Assembly (NCBI GenBank): GCA_947441205.1
Contig: CANETM010000039.1
Location: 1-10,724, forward strand
Direction of reading: 5' to 3'
DNA: 10,724 nt
Origin: Bacteroidota bacterium
Lineage (GTDB): Bacteria; Bacteroidota; Bacteroidia; Chitinophagales; Chitinophagaceae
Under the pieces are notes generated by a model. It worked only from the letters and a program-made list of their open reading frames with translations, was not told the DNA's origin and did not search any database. Numbering within the stretch: the first letter of the stretch is position 1; every line of letters starts with the position of its first letter. Below, piece after piece: positions 7,565 through 10,724 of the stretch. A program made the position numbers and the translations under genes.

Positions 7565-8062
7565 ATGCATTTTTTGTTAATACCCATAATGACTGCAATA
7601 TTTGGATGGATGGTTGCATGGCTTTTTGTGAAAGCTTTATTCCTGAATTGGAAAGGCGGAATTAGTCAATCCATATCATCCCTAAATTTTGAACAATTAA
7701 TAACTACTGAAGCTAGCCTAAAACAGTTTGATTTCTTGTTACCCACTTTGGATAAACATTTAGACAATTTTTTCAATAATAAACTCACTCAAAAAATGCC
7801 AATGATTGCTATGTTTATTGGCAATAAAACAATTGACCAATTAAAAGAGGTATTTATTGAGGAATTGAAATTAATGTTCCCAGAATTGGTTCAAAAACTA
7901 CTAAAAGGCTCAGTTAAAGAATTAGAAAGCGCATTTCAGGAAAAATGGAAAAAGAAATTGGAAATTGTCCTATTTAAAGCAACATACAAACTTAGAATCG
8001 CCGCTTTTATCTTAGGTTTTATATGGGGTATCCTCTTATTCCTGCTCAATCAAGTACTTTAA
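7565..8062 (+). CDS. Small DUF445-like two-TM membrane protein of unknown function
   Basis: This 165-residue protein has a hydrophobic N-terminal segment (about 3-25), a polar, helix-rich middle (about 30-140, many K/E/L and amphipathic heptads) and a C-terminal TM (about 144-162). The N-terminus IPIMTAIFGWMVAWLFVKALF resembles the DUF445 signature (P-x2-G/T-A-x2-G-x3-x-W-x-A-x-K-x-LF). I assign it to that family by eye, with moderate confidence. DUF445 proteins are often around 200-400 residues, so this is a short form holding mainly the two TM ends and one helical bundle. No catalytic motif is visible and no function is claimed. The ATG at 7565 is the natural start. I see no TAnnTTTG box in the 49 nt between tRNA and ATG, so expression may depend on readthrough from the tRNA promoter. 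No terminator separates it from the downstream barrel gene. Confidence 0.75.
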   Translation: MHFLLIPIMTAIFGWMVAWLFVKALFLNWKGGISQSISSLNFEQLITTEASLKQFDFLLPTLDKHLDNFFNNKLTQKMPMIAMFIGNKTIDQLKEVFIEELKLMFPELVQKLLKGSVKELESAFQEKWKKKLEIVLFKATYKLRIAAFILGFIWGILLFLLNQVL

Positions 8063-8081
8063 TTGCCGTTCATATAAACAA

Positions 8082-8162
8082 ATGGCCCTTCCTATTGTTA
8101 TTGTAGGATATTTACACCCGAATTTAAACTTAACTAACAGCATGCTGTCTAACCTATTATGA
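8082..8162 (+). CDS. Candidate 26-codon upstream ORF overlapping the barrel gene start
   Basis: ATG at 8082 opens a 26-codon frame (starting MALPIVIVGY, ending SMLSNLL) that stops at TGA 8160-8162, sharing ATGA with the barrel gene's ATG at 8159. The start follows the DUF445-like gene by 19 nt and has an A-rich upstream stretch (ATAAACAA) of the kind Bacteroidota use in place of a Shine-Dalgarno. An internal in-frame ATG at 8142 would give a 6-codon version. It could be a leader peptide that couples translation into the barrel gene, or a chance frame. I recognise no homologue and length alone cannot decide. Confidence 0.25.
   Translation: MALPIVIVGYLHPNLNLTNSMLSNLL
8137..8148. repeat. 12-bp perfect palindrome upstream of the barrel gene
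   Basis: ACAGCATGCTGT is its own reverse complement and lies 10 nt upstream of the barrel gene ATG (8159). In RNA it would form only a short hairpin; in DNA it could be a dimeric operator half-site pair. There is no second copy in the window that I can see. Confidence 0.4.
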
Positions 8163-10724
8163 AATATATATCAATTCTACTGATTTTTGCCTTTTTCACT
8201 ACTACTACCATCGCACAATACCCTGGAGCAGCCGCAAGAGGTGCTGGAGCTTCAAGCAATATGGGCCATTTTTATGGTAAAATTATAGACGCCAATAAAA
8301 AAGGTGTTGATGGAGCTAGTGTTCAATTAAAAGGGAGCAAATTTGACCCTGCAACTAAAAAATCAACTGAAGTGATTTTGGGTACGATGATTACATCCGC
8401 GAATGGTGACTTTAGTTTTGAAAACTTACCCATAATGGGCAATTTTAAACTTGTTGTTTCGGGAGTTGGATATAAAAAATTTGAAAAACAAATAAGTTTC
8501 AACTTTAAGCCAAATGGTACTCCTCAGGAAATGATGGCTTTAGTTGACAAAGACTTAGGTAATATAAAATTAGAGGAAGACCCAAAACAACTAGAAACGG
8601 TTACCGTTACAAGTTCGGCTAAACCACAGTTTGAAATGGGTATCGACCGTAAAATTTTCAATGTAGATAAAAACTTATCAAGCACAGGACAAACAGCAGT
8701 TGAAGTAATGAAAAATATACCCAACTTAAATGTGGACATTGATGGTAATGTAACATTAAGAAATGCAACGCCTACTTTATTGATTGATAATCGCCCTACC
8801 ACATTGACAATGGATCAAATTCCAGCAGACATTATTGATAGAGTTGAGATTATCACCAACCCATCTGCAAAATATGACGCCTCAGGTGGCAATGCAGGTA
8901 TCTTAAACATTGTCTTAAAGAAGAATAAAAAAAATGGATATAATGGTGGCTTACGAACAGGAGTTGATATGAGAGGTAAGTTTAATGGAGGTGGTGATTT
9001 AAATTTAAGAGATAATAAAATCAATTTTTCATTGAGTGGAAATGTGAGAAATAATAAATCATTAAGTACATCTGATAATTTAAGAGATTTACTACTTACG
9101 CCAATTCCTACAAGCGTAAACACTTACACAAATAGTATTGGCAATAGTTTATTTTCATTTTATAGAGGTGGATTCGATTATTTAATCGACAACAGAAATA
9201 CATTATCAATCAATGGAAATATTGTAAAAGGAGAATTTGAAAACAGCTCATCCCAACAAATTGATTCCATCTTGTCTGGTATTAGTTCGCCATCAATCGG
9301 TTTAGAAAATAGTTCGAAATTTTCATTTTTAAATAAGGGTGGTCAAGCAAGTTTTAAACACTTGTTTGCTGAAACTGGTCATGAATTAAGTGCTGATTTT
9401 AATTATAATGAAAGCACTAACAATAACAACTCTTTAATAAATTCGTCCTTCATCAATCAAAGAACAAGTGGTTCAGGTTATAACAAAAATTACACTTCTA
9501 ATATTGATTATGAAAAATTACTTAAAAACAATGCTAAGTTTGAAGCTGGTGTGAGAATGAATAATCGTAATGAATTCAATGCTCGTGATCAATATAGAAA
9601 CGAAGTCTTGGTGAATAGCATTAGTAACCAATTAAAGTACAACGAACAAGTTTTAGCAGCCTATACTAACTTAGGTGGTAAGAAAAACAACCTTAGTTAT
9701 CAACTTGGATTCAGAGTTGAAAATAGAGATTATACGGTGAATGTATTAAATAAGCAAGGACAGGATTCATTAGAATCAAAAATAAAGCTACCTCTTTCCT
9801 TATTCCCTAGTGCCTTCTTAAGCTATAAGTTAAATGACAAAAATGATTTTCAATTTAACTATTCAAAACGTATCAATGCACCAAATCCTTTTCAATTACA
9901 ACCGTTTGCTGACTATAGTGACCCATTAAATATTTCAGTAGGTAATCCAAAATTGAAACCACAATTTACCCACTCATTTGAAGTTGCTTATAATAACGTT
10001 TACAAAAAGGGTTCAAATTTATTAGTGACTGCTTATTATAAATACAGCACTAATTTGATTACCAATTTTATTTATAAAGACATTAATCCAATCACCAACG
10101 ATAGTGCTTTTTATAGTTCCTTTATTAATGCTAATACTTCAACGGTATTTGGTTTAGAATTAAGTAACAAAACTGCTATCACAAAATGGTGGGATTTGAA
10201 TGTGAGTTTTAACTTATTTAAATCCGAAATTAATGCCACTATTCCAGGTCAAGATGTTAACAACAATCTAACTAGCTGGTTTAGCAAGATGAACAACAAT
10301 TTTAAAATTACAAAAGGATTGTCATTACAATTTAGCGGTCAATATCAAGCTAAAACCGTGCTCCCTCCAGGTGGCAACTCTGGCGGTGGTGGCGGAGGCG
10401 GTAGAGGCGGTGGTGGATTTGGTGGTGGAGGCGGATTTGGTGGCCCACAATCTACAGCACAGGGATACAACTTACCTAACTACGAATTTGATTTGTCAAT
10501 TAGAAAGGATTGGACCTTACAAGGAGGAAAAACAGCATCATTAACATTTAGCGTAAGTGACTTATTTAAAACAAGGGTTATTCAAACATATTCAGAAAGT
10601 CTTTACTTCACTCAAAATGTTTCAAGAACTAGAGATCAGCAATTCTTTAGACTTAACTTCTCCTACCGATTTGGTAAATTTGATGTAAACTTATTAAGAA
10701 GAAAAAGTACGAAAGGTGATGAAG
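8159..10724 (+). CDS. Outer-membrane beta-barrel protein, TonB-receptor-like (3' end beyond window)
   Basis: 855 codons are open to the right edge with no stop. The C-terminus reads ...YRFGKFDVNLLRRKSTKGDE, which in this family is close to the natural end, so probably only a few residues are missing. Order of domains: signal peptide (1-19, cut before Q20, MKYISILLIFAFF...TIA/Q); CarboxypepD_reg-like beta-sandwich (about 37-120, GKIIDANKKGVDGASVQL, NGDFSFENLP); TonB-receptor plug (about 145-255, VEVMKNIPNLNVDIDGNVTL, NPSAKYDASGGNAGILNIVL); then a long barrel of the OMP_b-brl_3 type (YSKRINAPNPFQLQPF and VGNPKLKP near 580-602). A Gly-rich loop occupies 738-762. No SusD partner follows the barrel within the window and no TonB box is obvious. 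The substrate is therefore unknown; siderophore, peptide or other uptake would be guesswork. No -7 box is visible in the 96-nt gap upstream, so it is likely co-transcribed with the DUF445-like gene. Confidence 0.92.
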   Translation, partial: MKYISILLIFAFFTTTTIAQYPGAAARGAGASSNMGHFYGKIIDANKKGVDGASVQLKGSKFDPATKKSTEVILGTMITSANGDFSFENLPIMGNFKLVVSGVGYKKFEKQISFNFKPNGTPQEMMALVDKDLGNIKLEEDPKQLETVTVTSSAKPQFEMGIDRKIFNVDKNLSSTGQTAVEVMKNIPNLNVDIDGNVTLRNATPTLLIDNRPTTLTMDQIPADIIDRVEIITNPSAKYDASGGNAGILNIVLKKNKKNGYNGGLRTGVDMRGKFNGGGDLNLRDNKINFSLSGNVRNNKSLSTSDNLRDLLLTPIPTSVNTYTNSIGNSLFSFYRGGFDYLIDNRNTLSINGNIVKGEFENSSSQQIDSILSGISSPSIGLENSSKFSFLNKGGQASFKHLFAETGHELSADFNYNESTNNNNSLINSSFINQRTSGSGYNKNYTSNIDYEKLLKNNAKFEAGVRMNNRNEFNARDQYRNEVLVNSISNQLKYNEQVLAAYTNLGGKKNNLSYQLGFRVENRDYTVNVLNKQGQDSLESKIKLPLSLFPSAFLSYKLNDKNDFQFNYSKRINAPNPFQLQPFADYSDPLNISVGNPKLKPQFTHSFEVAYNNVYKKGSNLLVTAYYKYSTNLITNFIYKDINPITNDSAFYSSFINANTSTVFGLELSNKTAITKWWDLNVSFNLFKSEINATIPGQDVNNNLTSWFSKMNNNFKITKGLSLQFSGQYQAKTVLPPGGNSGGGGGGGRGGGGFGGGGGFGGPQSTAQGYNLPNYEFDLSIRKDWTLQGGKTASLTFSVSDLFKTRVIQTYSESLYFTQNVSRTRDQQFFRLNFSYRFGKFDVNLLRRKSTKGDE
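10370..10444 (+). repeat. Glycine-rich low-complexity segment within the barrel gene
   Basis: 25 codons (barrel residues 738-762) encode 20 glycines broken by N, S, R and two F, in an RGGGGF / GGGGGF pattern. The plus strand is a dense run of GGN triplets, an island of high GC in an AT-rich gene. It falls between predicted strands near the barrel's C-terminus, where an extracellular loop is expected. Confidence 0.9.

Noticed and set aside
7328..7570. 80-codon minus-strand ORF containing GLEPTTYSATNCRSNLLSYTL
   Set aside because: It is the antisense reading of the tRNA-His gene and its terminator. This peptide type is a familiar annotation artefact opposite tRNAs.
8013..8020. TAGGTTTT as a promoter for the barrel gene
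   Set aside because: It lacks the final G of TAnnTTTG, lies inside the DUF445-like gene about 140 nt from the barrel ATG, and has no supporting -33 element.
8524..9123. Two minus-strand ORFs (8524-8802 and 8815-9123)
   Set aside because: Both are shadows of the barrel gene, whose plus-strand frame is open throughout and carries recognisable plug-domain motifs.
1..10724. CRISPR arrays, insertion sequences, prophage, toxin-antitoxin or defence genes
   Set aside because: No regularly spaced repeats, transposase or integrase motifs, or paired small toxin/antitoxin frames were found; tRNA-His shows no duplicated 3' end that would mark an integration site.

Overview
The window looks like a piece of a Bacteroidota chromosome, most likely a Chitinophagaceae/Sphingobacteriales-type lineage. 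It is AT-rich. Four transcription starts can be placed from the phylum-specific -7 box TAnnTTTG, and no Shine-Dalgarno sequences are visible. The gene content also fits the phylum: a DUF2723 membrane protein, an UpxY-family NusG paralogue, a Prc-type S41 protease and a TonB-receptor-like outer-membrane barrel with a CarboxypepD_reg domain. Placement below phylum level is inference.

Layout, left to right. A perfect-palindrome bidirectional terminator (about 36-65) closes the minus-strand DUF2723 gene (81-3152), a predicted polytopic GT-C-type protein O-glycosyltransferase. It is transcribed divergently from mtaB (plus strand, 3272-4564), the tRNA ms2t6A37 methylthiotransferase. The two promoters sit back to back in a 119-bp gap, and mtaB appears to be leaderless or nearly so. 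mtaB converges, with 16 bp between stop codons, on a two-gene minus-strand operon: a Prc-like periplasmic processing protease (5107-7287) and, 1 nt after its stop codon, an UpxY-like antiterminator (4581-5105). Divergent from the protease is a tRNA-His(GUG) gene (7441-7515) with its own promoter and a strong intrinsic terminator. Fifteen nt after that terminator's T-tract starts a small two-TM DUF445-like membrane protein (7565-8062). The rest of the window is a long plus-strand outer-membrane beta-barrel gene (8159 to the right edge). It is still open at the edge but probably close to its end, and carries a strikingly glycine-rich loop. A candidate 26-codon ORF (8082-8162) overlaps its start by an ATGA junction.

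Functionally this is mostly housekeeping and cell-envelope biology: protein glycosylation, tRNA modification, periplasmic proteolysis, transcription elongation control and an outer-membrane barrel. I see no CRISPR array, insertion sequence, phage, toxin-antitoxin or defence module, and no intergenic stretch over 300 bp. I do not see a clearly new system. The points most worth a second look are the UpxY gene in an operon with a protease instead of a capsule locus, the leaderless mtaB start, the small overlapping ORF in front of the barrel, the DUF445-like gene behind the tRNA terminator with no promoter of its own, and the glycine-rich barrel loop.
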